DNA of 9,986 nt from Candidatus Paceibacter sp. (GCA_020724685.1 DYGP01000022.1:1-9986); one strand, 5' to 3'; numbered from the stretch's first letter, positions 1 through 6,789 are shown. Translations and numbers: made by a program. The notes: generated by a model not told the origin, from the letters alone.

Positions 1-1134
1 TTCTTCTTCTCTCTCCATCTCCTCCTCCACTCTCACCCTGTTTTTTTCAAGTTCCGGATAGATATCCTTGAGTGTTCCTATCACGTTTTCGGCGATGATT
101 TTTGTGAATTTTTTTTCGATTCCAAGAAGTCTTCCGTGACGCACCGCCCTGCGGATAAGCCTCCGGAGCACGTATCCCTGCCCGACGTTCGAGGGTGTGA
201 TGCCTCGCTCGTCGCCGAGGATAAAGGTTGCCGCACGGAGGTGATCCGCGATGACGCGCATCGAATGCGTGACATCTCCGTCACTTCCATATCTCTTTTT
301 CGAAAGTTTTTCGATTGCCTCAATGATTGGTTTGAATGTATCGATTTGATATATGTCGCACCCGTTCAATACCGCCACCGTTCGTTCGAGTCCCATTCCC
401 GTATCAACATTCTTCTGCTTCAGCGGAACGAATTCGTATTCTTGTTGTGAGTTATCGGTTTTTCGTTGTCGGTTATATTCCATGAACACGTCGTTCCAAA
501 TCTCCACCCAGAGCGGATGGTCATCGTTGAACGACTCGGGAACCTCATTCGGATCACCCGTCCAGTAGAATATTTCGGTGTCGGGGCCGCATGGACCGGT
601 CTCTCCCGCGGGTCCCCACCAATTGTTTTTTTTCGGAAGGCGCGCGATGCGCTTCTCGGAAATGACGAGCGACTTCCATATGTCGAATGCCTCATTGTCG
701 AACGGCGCGTCAGCATCTCCCTCAAACACCGACACCGCAATAAGGTTCTTATCGAGTCCAAGCCATTCCGATGAGGTGAGAAATTCCCAGCTCATTGCTA
801 TCGCTTCTTTCTTGAAATAACCTGCTCCGACCCCGTCCGGGGCGGCGGAGTCCCCAAGCGACCAGTTTCCAAGCATTTCAAAGAAGGTAAGATGTGTTGC
901 GTCCCCTACCTCGTCGATATCCCCCGTGCGAATGCACTTCTGGCAGGACGTAAGCCTGTTTCCTCCTGGGTGTTTTTCGCCCAAAAGGAACGGCACGAGC
1001 GGATGCATGCCCGCAGTCGTGAAAAGCACTGTCGAATCGTTCTCAGGAATAAGCGATGCGGAAGGGATAACCGTATGACCCTTCGATTCGAAGAATCTCA
1101 GGTACAGCTTCCTGATGTCTTTAGTCGTTTTCAT
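1..1134 (-). CDS. alaS: Alanyl-tRNA synthetase, N-terminal part (3' end outside window)
   Basis: This gene encodes the cytoplasmic class II enzyme that attaches alanine to tRNA-Ala. Only the first 378 codons are present; the frame is still open at base 1. The aminoacylation domain is clear: the start-proximal FFESKGH (residues 14-20), TSCQKCIRTGDIDEVGD (62-78), the motif 2 region HLTFFEMLGNWSLGD (81-95), GPCGPDTEIFY (180-190) and motif 3 GMGLER (246-251). The start of the tRNA-recognition region follows (SMRVIADHLRAATF). After GD(95) there is an extra stretch of about ten residues (SAAPDGVGAG) before YFK, where E. coli AlaRS reads directly GDYFK. The ATG at 1134 is the only usable start, because an in-frame TGA lies about 18 nt upstream. 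No Shine-Dalgarno sequence is visible. The editing and C-Ala domains would lie outside the window. The family call is secure. Confidence 0.97.
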   Translation of the reverse strand, partial: MKTTKDIRKLYLRFFESKGHTVIPSASLIPENDSTVLFTTAGMHPLVPFLLGEKHPGGNRLTSCQKCIRTGDIDEVGDATHLTFFEMLGNWSLGDSAAPDGVGAGYFKKEAIAMSWEFLTSSEWLGLDKNLIAVSVFEGDADAPFDNEAFDIWKSLVISEKRIARLPKKNNWWGPAGETGPCGPDTEIFYWTGDPNEVPESFNDDHPLWVEIWNDVFMEYNRQRKTDNSQQEYEFVPLKQKNVDTGMGLERTVAVLNGCDIYQIDTFKPIIEAIEKLSKKRYGSDGDVTHSMRVIADHLRAATFILGDERGITPSNVGQGYVLRRLIRRAVRHGRLLGIEKKFTKIIAENVIGTLKDIYPELEKNRVRVEEEMEREEE

Positions 1135-1186
1135 ATATACATACCCGACTCAATAATCATTTTGGGCGGGCGCTGAATATGTACAT

Positions 1187-1213
1187 TTTATAGGATGTCT
1201 TAACCTTTTTCAA
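1187..1213 (-). promoter_or_regulatory. Candidate promoter for alaS, overlapping a small palindrome
   Basis: On the minus strand, TTGAAA (1213-1208) is followed after 15 nt by TATAAA (1192-1187). The spacing is shorter than the usual 16-18 nt. The -35 box lies inside a 7-bp hairpin-like palindrome, AACCTTT-TTC-AAAGGTT (1202-1218, plus-strand reading), which could be an operator or chance. The predicted leader is about 45 nt, too short for a T-box riboswitch. Confidence 0.4.
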
Positions 1214-1221
1214 AGGTTTTA

Positions 1222-1270
1222 GAAATTGAAATTCAATGGAAATTGAGAATTGTAAATTGAAAATTTAAAA
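1222..1270. repeat. A/T-rich low-complexity linker of AAATTGA-like units
   Basis: Degenerate short units (GAAATTGAAATT, GGAAATTGAGAATT, GTAAATTGAAAATTT) fill the space between the divergent alaS and 1340 genes. A second tract of the same type flanks 2011-2034. No coding potential is seen. Such linkers are common in Parcubacteria-like genomes, which is recollection rather than a search result. Confidence 0.6.
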
Positions 1271-1271
1271 G

Positions 1272-1301
1272 TTGACTTACAACTTTTATTTGTCGTATTA
1301 T
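1272..1301 (+). promoter_or_regulatory. Sigma-70-type promoter for the 1340 gene
   Basis: TTGACT (1272-1277) and TATTAT (1296-1301) are separated by 18 nt, close to consensus. Transcription would start near 1308. Two bases after the -10 box comes GGTCAGTT, which also lies at the same offset in the plsY promoter. Confidence 0.65.
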
Positions 1302-1339
1302 ATGGTCAGTTCAATCACAAAACTAGAGGAGGAACAGTC

Positions 1340-1867
1340 ATGAGCGATGCTTTTACTGACTGCTATAGTGATATCGTCTACAAAAACAGAGACCTTTTCA
1401 AAGACCCGCTTCTGAAACTATTTCAATACAGAAGCAAGAGGAATAAGAAAAAGGTCATCGACCTTGCGCTTTCCATTGACGGAGAGCAGATCGAGCTGAG
1501 AATTCGTGCATTTCTTTACTTCGCAAACAAACTAAAGAGAGGAAGAGCACGACTGCGCAGAAACAGTAGAATATTCAAGAAAGCGATGGATGCATTCTTA
1601 AATCCCGAAGGAATACTCAAATCAGAAGGAATTCAGGGAGCAATCGTACTTCACTGGAAAAAGAAGGAAAAAGTACTCGGTATATGTCTCGCACGACTCA
1701 AGAAAAACATCACGTATCCCGGCTTAGACAATGAAACGTGTGTCTCAATAGATCGAGATGAACATGTTGCTCGGGCAGGCAAACTTGCACTATTCTTAGG
1801 AAAATCAAAAGACGCTATTGAATTTCTCAATGCCGTTTCGAAATTAGATCTCCTTATGGAAAAATAA
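1340..1867 (+). CDS. Unrecognised basic protein, 175 residues
   Basis: I do not recognise this protein. The start is firm: GAGGAGG (1326-1332) sits 7 nt before the ATG. The product is Lys/Arg-rich in its middle (KRGRARLRRNSRIFKKA, residues about 67-83), with no signal peptide, membrane segment or evident catalytic motif. It looks mainly helical, with a possible beta section around GAIVLHWKKKEKVLGICLARL (about 100-120), so nucleic-acid binding is conceivable but is only inference. It is a single-gene unit with its own promoter and an intrinsic terminator, divergent from alaS and convergent with rpoD. Its codon use differs from the flanking genes: Arg is often AGA/AGG and the region is richer in A/T, while neighbours favour CGC/CGG. 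That could mean transfer or relaxed selection. The reading frame is secure; the function is unknown. Confidence 0.85.
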   Translation: MSDAFTDCYSDIVYKNRDLFKDPLLKLFQYRSKRNKKKVIDLALSIDGEQIELRIRAFLYFANKLKRGRARLRRNSRIFKKAMDAFLNPEGILKSEGIQGAIVLHWKKKEKVLGICLARLKKNITYPGLDNETCVSIDRDEHVARAGKLALFLGKSKDAIEFLNAVSKLDLLMEK

Positions 1868-1887
1868 TATCGTAATCGAAATTAAAA

Positions 1888-1929
1888 TCCCCGCCATAAC
1901 TTTTCAGATGTTGGCGGGGAATTTTTTTT
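1888..1929 (+). terminator. Intrinsic terminator of the 1340 gene
   Basis: A 9-bp stem, TCCCCGCCA (1888-1896) with TGGCGGGGA (1912-1920), is followed by a run of eight T residues (1922-1929). It lies about 20 nt after the stop codon. Confidence 0.9.
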
Positions 1930-1930
1930 C

Positions 1931-1964
1931 TAACATTTTCTGGACGACCGTCCAAAAAATGTTA
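1931..1964. repeat. 34-bp near-perfect palindrome
   Basis: TAACATTTTCTGGACG (1931-1946) is mirrored by CGTCCAAAAAATGTTA (1949-1964). Fifteen of 16 arm positions pair, with one C/A mismatch, around a two-base centre. A run of ten T (1979-1988) follows 15 nt later, but the gap is too long for a standard terminator. It could be a protein-binding site or an extrudable hairpin. It lies directly after the 1340 terminator. Confidence 0.75.
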
Positions 1965-1990
1965 TGGATGGGATTTTGTTTTTTTTTTCT

Positions 1991-2073
1991 AGATTTTGAA
2001 ATTGAAAAATCGGACCTACCTGTCGGTAGGCAGGAATTATTTGAAAATTGGAAATTGTGAATTAAAAATTAAA
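1991..2073. repeat. A/T-rich linker interrupted by a short palindrome
   Basis: Units such as TTTGAAATTGAAAAAT and TTGAAAATTGGAAATTGTG resemble the tract at 1222-1270. The linker is split by CCTACC-TGTC-GGTAGG (2015-2030), extended by CAGG (2031-2034). No gene is seen between 1868 and 2098. Confidence 0.6.
2015..2034. repeat. Short dispersed palindrome, CCTACC/GGTAGG type, copy 1
   Basis: CCTACC-TGTC-GGTAGG forms a 6-bp stem with a 4-nt loop and is followed by CAGG. A related element lies at 6865-6878. Its setting within intergenic linker DNA suggests a REP-like dispersed repeat. Confidence 0.5.
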
Positions 2074-2096
2074 GAGCCACCAATCGGTGGCTTTTT
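2071..2096 (-). terminator. Terminator of the dnaG-rpoD operon, likely bidirectional
   Basis: AGCCACC (2075-2081) pairs with GGTGGCT (2086-2092) around AATC. On the minus strand the stem is followed by TCTTTAATTTTT. On the plus strand TTTTT follows (2092-2096), so it could also stop transcripts coming from the left. It lies directly after the rpoD stop codon (2099-2101). Confidence 0.8.
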
Positions 2097-2098
2097 CA

Positions 2099-3352
2099 TC
2101 AGTATCCTTCCAATTTCTTTATCTTATGATGCGCTCGTATTTTGTCGAGCGCCTTCGCCTCGATCTGCCTGATGCGTTCGCGGGTGACTCCGAAGACTTT
2201 CCCCACTTCCTCAAGCGTGTGGGAGATGTTGTCGTCGAGTCCGAACCGCATCGCGAGAATCTTCTGTTCCCGCTCCGTGAGATCAACGAGGATTTCCTTG
2301 ATGTAATCTTTCAGAAGCGCGTGGTTCGCGAGCTGGTCGGGGCTCATGCTCTGTTCGTCCTTGATGAAATCGGAGAGCATGGAGTCCTCGTCGTCGTCCC
2401 CCACAGGGGCCTCGAGCGAGATAACCTCCTGCGATATCTTCTGGATGTAGTGGATTTTTTCCACCGGCATGCCCATTTCCGTCGCGATCTCCTCGGGGAG
2501 CGCTTCGCGTCCAAGCTCCTGCATGAGGCGGCGCTTCACCTGGGTATATTTCGTGATGGTTTCCACCATATGCACCGGAATGCGGATGGTGCGGGAATAG
2601 TCGGCAAGCGCGCGGGTAATCGCCTGGCGTATCCACCACGTCGCGTACGTCGAAAATTTAAAACCCTTTTTGTAGTCGAATTTGTCCACGGCGCGGGAAA
2701 GCCCGATGTTTCCCTCCTGTATGAGATCGAGAATGGAAAGGTGAGGGCTCCGGTTCACATATCGTTTTGCGATGGAGACCACGAGACGGAGGTTCGCCTG
2801 GATAAGCTTCTTGCGGGCGGTCTCATCCCCTTCCTCGACGCGCTTCGCGAGTTCCTTCTCCTCTTTTGAATTGAGAAGCGCCGTCCGGCCGATTTCCTTG
2901 AGATACATCTGTACCGCATCGGGAAGCGTCTGATCGATGCGTGTCGCATCTTTCAATTCGTCGGCGGATATTTCGTCCGATTCCTTTTTTGTGAAGATAT
3001 TCGTTGCGGTCTGGATGCGTATCCCCTCTTTTTCGAGGCGGTCATACACGGTTTCGAGAAAAGAAAGGTTTTTCTCGATGTCCGGGAAATAGTTCAGCAC
3101 CTCGGCGTCAGTGACGAACGTTCTCACCCGTCCGCGGGTGACCAATTCGTTAAGTCTCACCGAAAATTCCTCGTCGAGTTCTTCGCTCTTTTTCGTCCTT
3201 TCCTTCAGGGGCGGCTTTTTCGCTTTCTTGTCTTTTTTTTCCGCCTTCGCGCCCTTTTTCTGTCCGCCCGTTTTCCGAACCGGCTTTTTTTTCGGCGACG
3301 CCTTTTTCTTCGCCTTCTTAGTTTGTTTTTTTGACATTTTTTTGGAGCTCAT
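2099..3352 (-). CDS. rpoD: Primary RNA polymerase sigma factor RpoD (sigma-70)
   Basis: This gene encodes the housekeeping sigma factor that directs RNA polymerase to -10/-35 promoters. The 417-residue product has a region 1.1-like segment (about 60-118), region 1.2 (about 140-170), region 2 with [12 protein letters not shown] (187-198), [10 protein letters not shown] (209-218) and the -10-reading [11 protein letters not shown] (235-245), region 3, and region 4 ending in the helix-turn-helix [24 protein letters not shown] (379-402). The first 56 residues are an extremely Lys-rich tail (25 Lys, 2 Arg) not seen in E. coli sigma-70. The ATG at 3352 is preceded by AAAGGA. A second in-frame ATG at 3337 (residue 6) would shorten the tail slightly. 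The start overlaps the end of dnaG by 35 bp in another frame, implying translational coupling. It is the last gene of the operon, with a terminator just after the stop. Confidence 0.98.
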   Translation of the reverse strand: MSSKKMSKKQTKKAKKKASPKKKPVRKTGGQKKGAKAEKKDKKAKKPPLKERTKKSEELDEEFSVRLNELVTRGRVRTFVTDAEVLNYFPDIEKNLSFLETVYDRLEKEGIRIQTATNIFTKKESDEISADELKDATRIDQTLPDAVQMYLKEIGRTALLNSKEEKELAKRVEEGDETARKKLIQANLRLVVSIAKRYVNRSPHLSILDLIQEGNIGLSRAVDKFDYKKGFKFSTYATWWIRQAITRALADYSRTIRIPVHMVETITKYTQVKRRLMQELGREALPEEIATEMGMPVEKIHYIQKISQEVISLEAPVGDDDEDSMLSDFIKDEQSMSPDQLANHALLKDYIKEILVDLTEREQKILAMRFGLDDNISHTLEEVGKVFGVTRERIRQIEAKALDKIRAHHKIKKLEGY

Positions 3353-5051
3353 TTATTTCCTTTGACGTTTCATGGAACGCTTTCACGCTCTCCGCTATCT
3401 TTTTTTCATCCTTCGCGTTTTCCGCTTTCCGGATGTCCCGCTTCAGATCGTCCTGCTTTTTTTTCAGCGATTCGAGCGAAAGCTGTCGGACAAGCTCGTC
3501 GAACTCTTCCTTCGCTTTTTCCTTTGGAATCGCCGAAAATTCATACGACGCCTTCATTTTGAGAAGCGCGGTCCGGTCGTTTTCCGGAGCCGTTTCGTCG
3601 AGTATCGATGCGTATTCTTTCGGAAATATCTCTCTATGGGACGATTTCAATATAGACGAAAAGTCGGGATCGGTAAATGCGAGAAGCAAAAGGCGTTCGC
3701 TTATGATACGCGTCCGGGAAGCCTCTTCTTTCGCTGGTCTTCCGGCGTTGTCCGCGTTCTCCTCCCCGCTTTTTTTCTTCGAGAGTTCCTCGACAACCAT
3801 CTCAAGCTCTTCATTGATCCTTGGTTCGGAAATACCGCTTTTTTTCGATATCTCTCTCACCCACCGTTCCCGCTCGAGCGGGCTTCCGATGCGGGCAACC
3901 TTTCCGAGGAGGTGGCGCACAATGCGTTTCACAAGCGGGACATCTTGCGGAGAATCCTCGGGAAAGTAGCGGTCAAGGAGCATTCCGAACGCGGGCGACG
4001 CCTTCGCGACGGCATTCTTGAGGAATTCCGGGTCTTTTTCGCATGCGTCCGCGGGATCCTTGTATTCTCCGAGCGAGATTGCCTTCACGAAAAAATCGAA
4101 CGATCCGAAAAGTTCAATCGCTCGTTCGAGCGCCTTGAACCCCGCTGAATCGTTGTCAAAACTCACAATGACGGTGTCCGCGAACCGCCGGAGCTTTTCA
4201 AGATGCTCTTTCGTGAGCGCGGTCCCGGAAACGGCGATTGCGTTCGCGATGCCGGACTGCCATGCCATGAGAAAATCCATCTGGCCTTCGACGAGAAATG
4301 CGGTGTGCGTTTCGGCAATGGCGCGCTTCGCGTGCGAGAAACCGTAGAGCACCTTCGATTTTGTGAATATGGAAGTTTCGGGCGAATTGACGTATTTCGG
4401 GGTCGTGTCGGTTTCCTGGCCGAGAATGCGTCCCGTGAACGCGACGATCTTCCCCATGGAGTTGAACAGCGGGAAAATGATCCGGTTCTCGAATCGGTCG
4501 CGGAAGAGGCCGTGATTGTTCTTGAACGCGAGCCCGGCGCGGGCAACATCGTTGATGTCGTATCCGTTTTTCAGAAGATGCACGACAAGCGCGTCTCCTC
4601 CCGGGGCGAATCCGATTGAAAATTCTTCAATAGTCCCTTTTTTCAACCCCCGTTTCCGGAGATATTCCGCTGCGGAGGCATTCTTCTCGAGATGTCCCGC
4701 GAAAAACTTCGCCGCTTCGGCGTGCATGTCGTATAGAACGCCGAATTCGCGCTGTTGCGTCGGGCTGAGCGTTCTTAGCGGGACTCCCGCCCGCTCCGCG
4801 AGGAACCGGAGCGCTTCGGGAAACTCGATGTTCTCATATCGCATGATGAAGGAGAAGATGTCCCCTCCTTCTCCGCATCCGAAACAGTGCCAGGTGCCCC
4901 GTTCCGGGGAAACGATGAATGACGGCGTCTTCTCCGGATGGAACGGGCAGAGCGCTTTGAAATTTTTTCCCGCGGGGGAAAGTTGGAGATACGAACGGAT
5001 GAACTCAACGATCGGAAGTTTTTGTTTTACGAGTTCCGTTTCCTTTCCCAT
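3318..5051 (-). CDS. dnaG: DNA primase DnaG
   Basis: DnaG makes the RNA primers for chromosome replication and works with the replicative helicase. The 577-residue product has the CHC2 zinc-binding domain (C35, H38, C56, C59; [11 protein letters not shown] then [10 protein letters not shown]), the RNA polymerase core ([15 protein letters not shown] at 181-195, [10 protein letters not shown] at 217-226) and the TOPRIM metal centre (EGQMD at 255-259, DND at 299-301 in VSFDNDSAG). The C-terminal part (about 400-577) is Lys/Glu-rich and divergent, where the helicase-interaction domain is expected. Its length is near that of E. coli DnaG (581 residues). The ATG at 5051 lies two bases after the upstream gene's stop codon and has no Shine-Dalgarno sequence, suggesting coupled translation. 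It sits directly upstream of rpoD, as in the classic rpsU-dnaG-rpoD operon. Confidence 0.97.
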   Translation of the reverse strand: MGKETELVKQKLPIVEFIRSYLQLSPAGKNFKALCPFHPEKTPSFIVSPERGTWHCFGCGEGGDIFSFIMRYENIEFPEALRFLAERAGVPLRTLSPTQQREFGVLYDMHAEAAKFFAGHLEKNASAAEYLRKRGLKKGTIEEFSIGFAPGGDALVVHLLKNGYDINDVARAGLAFKNNHGLFRDRFENRIIFPLFNSMGKIVAFTGRILGQETDTTPKYVNSPETSIFTKSKVLYGFSHAKRAIAETHTAFLVEGQMDFLMAWQSGIANAIAVSGTALTKEHLEKLRRFADTVIVSFDNDSAGFKALERAIELFGSFDFFVKAISLGEYKDPADACEKDPEFLKNAVAKASPAFGMLLDRYFPEDSPQDVPLVKRIVRHLLGKVARIGSPLERERWVREISKKSGISEPRINEELEMVVEELSKKKSGEENADNAGRPAKEEASRTRIISERLLLLAFTDPDFSSILKSSHREIFPKEYASILDETAPENDRTALLKMKASYEFSAIPKEKAKEEFDELVRQLSLESLKKKQDDLKRDIRKAENAKDEKKIAESVKAFHETSKEINELQKNVKKTN

Positions 5052-5053
5052 GG

Positions 5054-5572
5054 TTATTTTTTCGATTTTATCGTTTCGATTTCCCTGATGATCTGCTGAA
5101 GATTCGTCTCGATTTTCCCGAGCGCCGCACTCACGTGCTCGTCGTGTTTATCGTCTTCTTCCTCGTCTTCCTGGATCTCGTCGATATCTTCCTGGATCTC
5201 GTCAATGTCTTCGGAGATCTCCTCGACATCCTCGGAAAGCTCGTCGATATCCTCCCCGATCTCGTCAACGTCCTCCTGGATCTCGTCGATGTCCTTCTCG
5301 ACTTCCGCGAGACTCTGATTGTTCCGGTTCACCGTCATCTGGATGAAAATAGCGAGATAGATTGCCTCGAGCGAAACAATGGTCGTGAGAATGAGGAGCA
5401 CTTCGTCCATGGAAAGGATTCCGAAGTACGGGATTGCGAACGCCGCAACGAAAAGAATCGTGTGCACCACGAGAGAGGCGGTGGTTCCGACCCACCGGGT
5501 CGCCTGGACGGAAACGGATTCAAGCGCGCCCGTCCGATGATTTTTCACATGTGTTTCTTTCATATTTTCCAT
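5054..5572 (-). CDS. Two-helix membrane protein with acidic heptad coiled coil (DUF1003-like)
   Basis: The 172-residue product has a soluble N-terminus, two hydrophobic helices (about 30-51 and 56-79) and the end motif VSLEAIYLAIFIQMTVNRNNQSL (66-88). That part resembles the DUF1003 and low-affinity iron-permease-like membrane domains; this assignment is from memory and only moderately sure. Then come six exact heptads from residue 95: Ile/Val at position a (95, 102, 109, 116, 123, 130) and Ile/Leu at d (98, 105, 112, 119, 126, 133), with consensus I-D-E-I-Q-E-D. An acidic run (DEEEDD) and a second amphipathic helix (about 147-170) follow. Almost every exposed position is Asp or Glu. It is the first gene of the dnaG-rpoD operon, behind a good promoter. 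AGGAGG (5592-5587) lies 14 nt before the ATG, unusually far, and no nearer in-frame start exists. The biochemical function is unknown. Confidence 0.88.
   Translation of the reverse strand: MENMKETHVKNHRTGALESVSVQATRWVGTTASLVVHTILFVAAFAIPYFGILSMDEVLLILTTIVSLEAIYLAIFIQMTVNRNNQSLAEVEKDIDEIQEDVDEIGEDIDELSEDVEEISEDIDEIQEDIDEIQEDEEEDDKHDEHVSAALGKIETNLQQIIREIETIKSKK
5165..5293 (-). repeat. 21-bp-period in-frame tandem repeat (six heptads)
   Basis: Degenerate 21-bp units, each encoding one I-D-E-I-Q-E-D-type heptad, run through this part of the coiled-coil gene. Variation is largely synonymous or conservative (ATC/GTC, GAT/GAC, GAA/GAG), so the protein pattern rather than the DNA is conserved. Confidence 0.85.
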
Positions 5573-5624
5573 ACGTGCAAAGAAAACCTCCTGCGTACGA
5601 GATTTATTTGATGGTTAGAGTTCT

Positions 5625-5653
5625 TTTATACCACGAAAATCGCATATTTTCAA
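5625..5653 (-). promoter_or_regulatory. Promoter of the coiled coil-dnaG-rpoD operon
   Basis: On the minus strand TTGAAA (5653-5648) is followed by exactly 17 nt and TATAAA (5630-5625), with TG just upstream of the -10 box (CGTGGTATAA). The start would be near 5618, giving a leader of about 46 nt. The same 10-mer CGTGGTATAA occurs upstream of the DUF1653 gene. Confidence 0.7.
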
Positions 5654-5710
5654 ACAGATTTATGCTTTCCGCACTTTCTCTTTTATTCCCTTTCCTCTTT
5701 ATGCGCTTTA

Positions 5711-5738
5711 TGGACTTCCCCCTTTTATTTAGTATAGT
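5711..5738 (+). promoter_or_regulatory. Promoter of plsY
   Basis: TGGACT (5711-5716) and TATAGT (5733-5738) are separated by 16 nt. GGTCAGTT follows two bases after the -10 box, as in the 1340-gene promoter. Transcription would start near 5745. Confidence 0.5.
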
Positions 5739-5773
5739 GTGGTCAGTTTTTTCATATAAGAACGGAGGTTCTC

Positions 5774-6397
5774 ATGTTGTCGCTCATCATCGCTCTTGTC
5801 ATCGCGTTTTTCGTCGGATTTCCCTTCGGACTGATCGTTTCCCAGGCAAAAGGAGTGGATATCAAAAAAGAAGGGAGCGGAAACGCCGGCGCCACGAACA
5901 TCTGGCGCACGTTCGGCGCGCAATGGGGCATTTTGGTCTTTCTCATCGATGCCGCAAAGGCGTGTCTCGTCGTGACGGTCGTCTATGGAGTCGTCGCGCC
6001 TGACGCATTCGGATATCTTCTTCCGGAGTTCGGAGAACGCTCGCCCGACATGCTTTCCGTCTTTCTCGGGGGCGCGGTCGTGCTCGGAAACGTGTTTTCC
6101 CCGGAACTTTTCGACAAAAGAGGAGGAAAGGCCGTAGCGACATCGGCGGGAGTCATGTTCGGGATCCATCCCGGAATACTGCTCATCGGCCTCGGGATAT
6201 TCGGGATCGTCCTCTTTGTCTCGAGGATGGTGTCCGCCGCTTCGCTCATTGCCGCGCTCTCGGTGGTTGCGCTCGCGTTCTTTGAGTACGGATCCGAACC
6301 GCTCTTCTATTTCACCGTCGGTGTGGTTGCCGTCATCGTCATCCGCCACATTCCGAACCTGAACCGGATGAAAAACGGAGACGAACATAAGATATAA
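5774..6397 (+). CDS. plsY: Acyl-phosphate:glycerol-3-phosphate acyltransferase PlsY
   Basis: PlsY transfers an acyl group from acyl-phosphate to glycerol-3-phosphate, giving lysophosphatidate, the first step of phospholipid synthesis, in the inner membrane. The 207-residue product is highly hydrophobic and has all three family motifs: GSGNAGATN (34-42), GNVFSPELFDKRGGKAVAT (105-123) and RHIPNLNRMKNGDE (191-204). Motif 2 departs from the usual G-H-x-F/x-...-GGKGVAT: the His is Asn106 and GGKG reads GGKA. Whether the partner PlsX is encoded cannot be seen here. The start is supported by GGAGG (5764-5768), 5 nt before the ATG. The gene is a single unit with its own promoter and terminator, divergent from the dnaG operon. 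Confidence 0.95.
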   Translation: MLSLIIALVIAFFVGFPFGLIVSQAKGVDIKKEGSGNAGATNIWRTFGAQWGILVFLIDAAKACLVVTVVYGVVAPDAFGYLLPEFGERSPDMLSVFLGGAVVLGNVFSPELFDKRGGKAVATSAGVMFGIHPGILLIGLGIFGIVLFVSRMVSAASLIAALSVVALAFFEYGSEPLFYFTVGVVAVIVIRHIPNLNRMKNGDEHKI

Positions 6398-6403
6398 AAA
6401 AAT

Positions 6404-6440
6404 CCCCCGCCCAAACGCATTGCTTTTGGCGGGGTTTTTA
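6404..6440 (+). terminator. Intrinsic terminator of plsY
   Basis: CCCCGCC (6405-6411) pairs with GGCGGGG (6428-6434), extended by AAA/TTT inside the stem, and is followed by TTTTT (6435-6439). The stem resembles the terminator at 1888-1929 (both GGCGGGG). Confidence 0.9.
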
Positions 6441-6478
6441 TAAATAACTAATAACAAACAACTAAAAACTAATAACTT
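6441..6478. repeat. A/T-rich linker with CTAATAAC units
   Basis: Degenerate units (AACTAATAAC, AAACAACTAAAAACTAATAAC) lie between the plsY terminator and the 6469 gene. The stop codon of the 6469 gene (6469-6471) is inside the tract, and the last codons of that gene are part of the repeat. Confidence 0.55.
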
Positions 6479-6789
6479 TTCCTCATCGTCTTTCGAGACG
6501 ACTTCGGCGTTACTTTCTTCTTTCTGAACATGAATTCGCCGTCCTTGAAACCTCTTCCGTCTTTTATCCATATCTTGAATTTTATCGACGTGTTCTTCTT
6601 TCCTTCCTGCACGAGTGCGGAAACGACCCTGTACGGGCATTCCCACCGCGGATGGGGCGAGTTCTTGTCGTCTTTGTGGGCGGAGAACTCGTCTTCCGTC
6701 ATATTTCCAAGGTTTTTCAGCGTTTCGGCGACGAGTCGGTTCGTCCCGCCGTTCAGAGGCTCGATATAAAGAACAAGCTTTTCGCTCAT
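6469..6789 (-). CDS. Unrecognised small protein, 106 residues
   Basis: No family recognised. The start is well supported by AAGGAGG, about 5 nt before the ATG. The N-terminal two thirds are mixed alpha/beta (MSEKLVLYIEPLNGG, then HPRWECPYRVVSALVQEG and SIKFKIWIKDGRGFKDGEFMF). The last 18 residues are very basic (RKKKVTPKSSRKTMRKSY), which suggests a nucleic-acid or ribosome contact, though this is inference. No signal peptide or membrane helix is present. It lies downstream of the pyrophosphatase-like gene on the same strand, separated by a palindrome and linker DNA, and ends facing the plsY terminator. Its start context (GGAGGAACAG, ATGAGCGA) is nearly the same as that of the 1340 gene. Confidence 0.75.
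   Translation of the reverse strand: MSEKLVLYIEPLNGGTNRLVAETLKNLGNMTEDEFSAHKDDKNSPHPRWECPYRVVSALVQEGKKNTSIKFKIWIKDGRGFKDGEFMFRKKKVTPKSSRKTMRKSY

Noticed and set aside
1135..1200. T-box or other riboswitch upstream of alaS
   Set aside because: The leader predicted from the promoter is only about 45-50 nt, with no T-box motif or antiterminator pair.
2087..2869. 260-codon open frame on the plus strand
   Set aside because: It is antisense to rpoD, whose protein is unmistakable; the translation is low-complexity shadow and has no ribosome binding site.
3372..4148. 258-codon open frame on the plus strand
   Set aside because: It is antisense to dnaG and rich in Arg/Phe from reverse-read codons; no family motif.
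5165..5293. CRISPR-like repeat array
   Set aside because: The 21-bp period is in-frame coding sequence for heptads, with no spacers. No other regularly spaced direct repeats were seen.
5135..5611. Leu/Val/Asp repeat frame on the plus strand
   Set aside because: It is the antisense image of the acidic heptad repeat (GAT/GAC/GAA codons read in reverse) and not a separate hydrophobic repeat protein.
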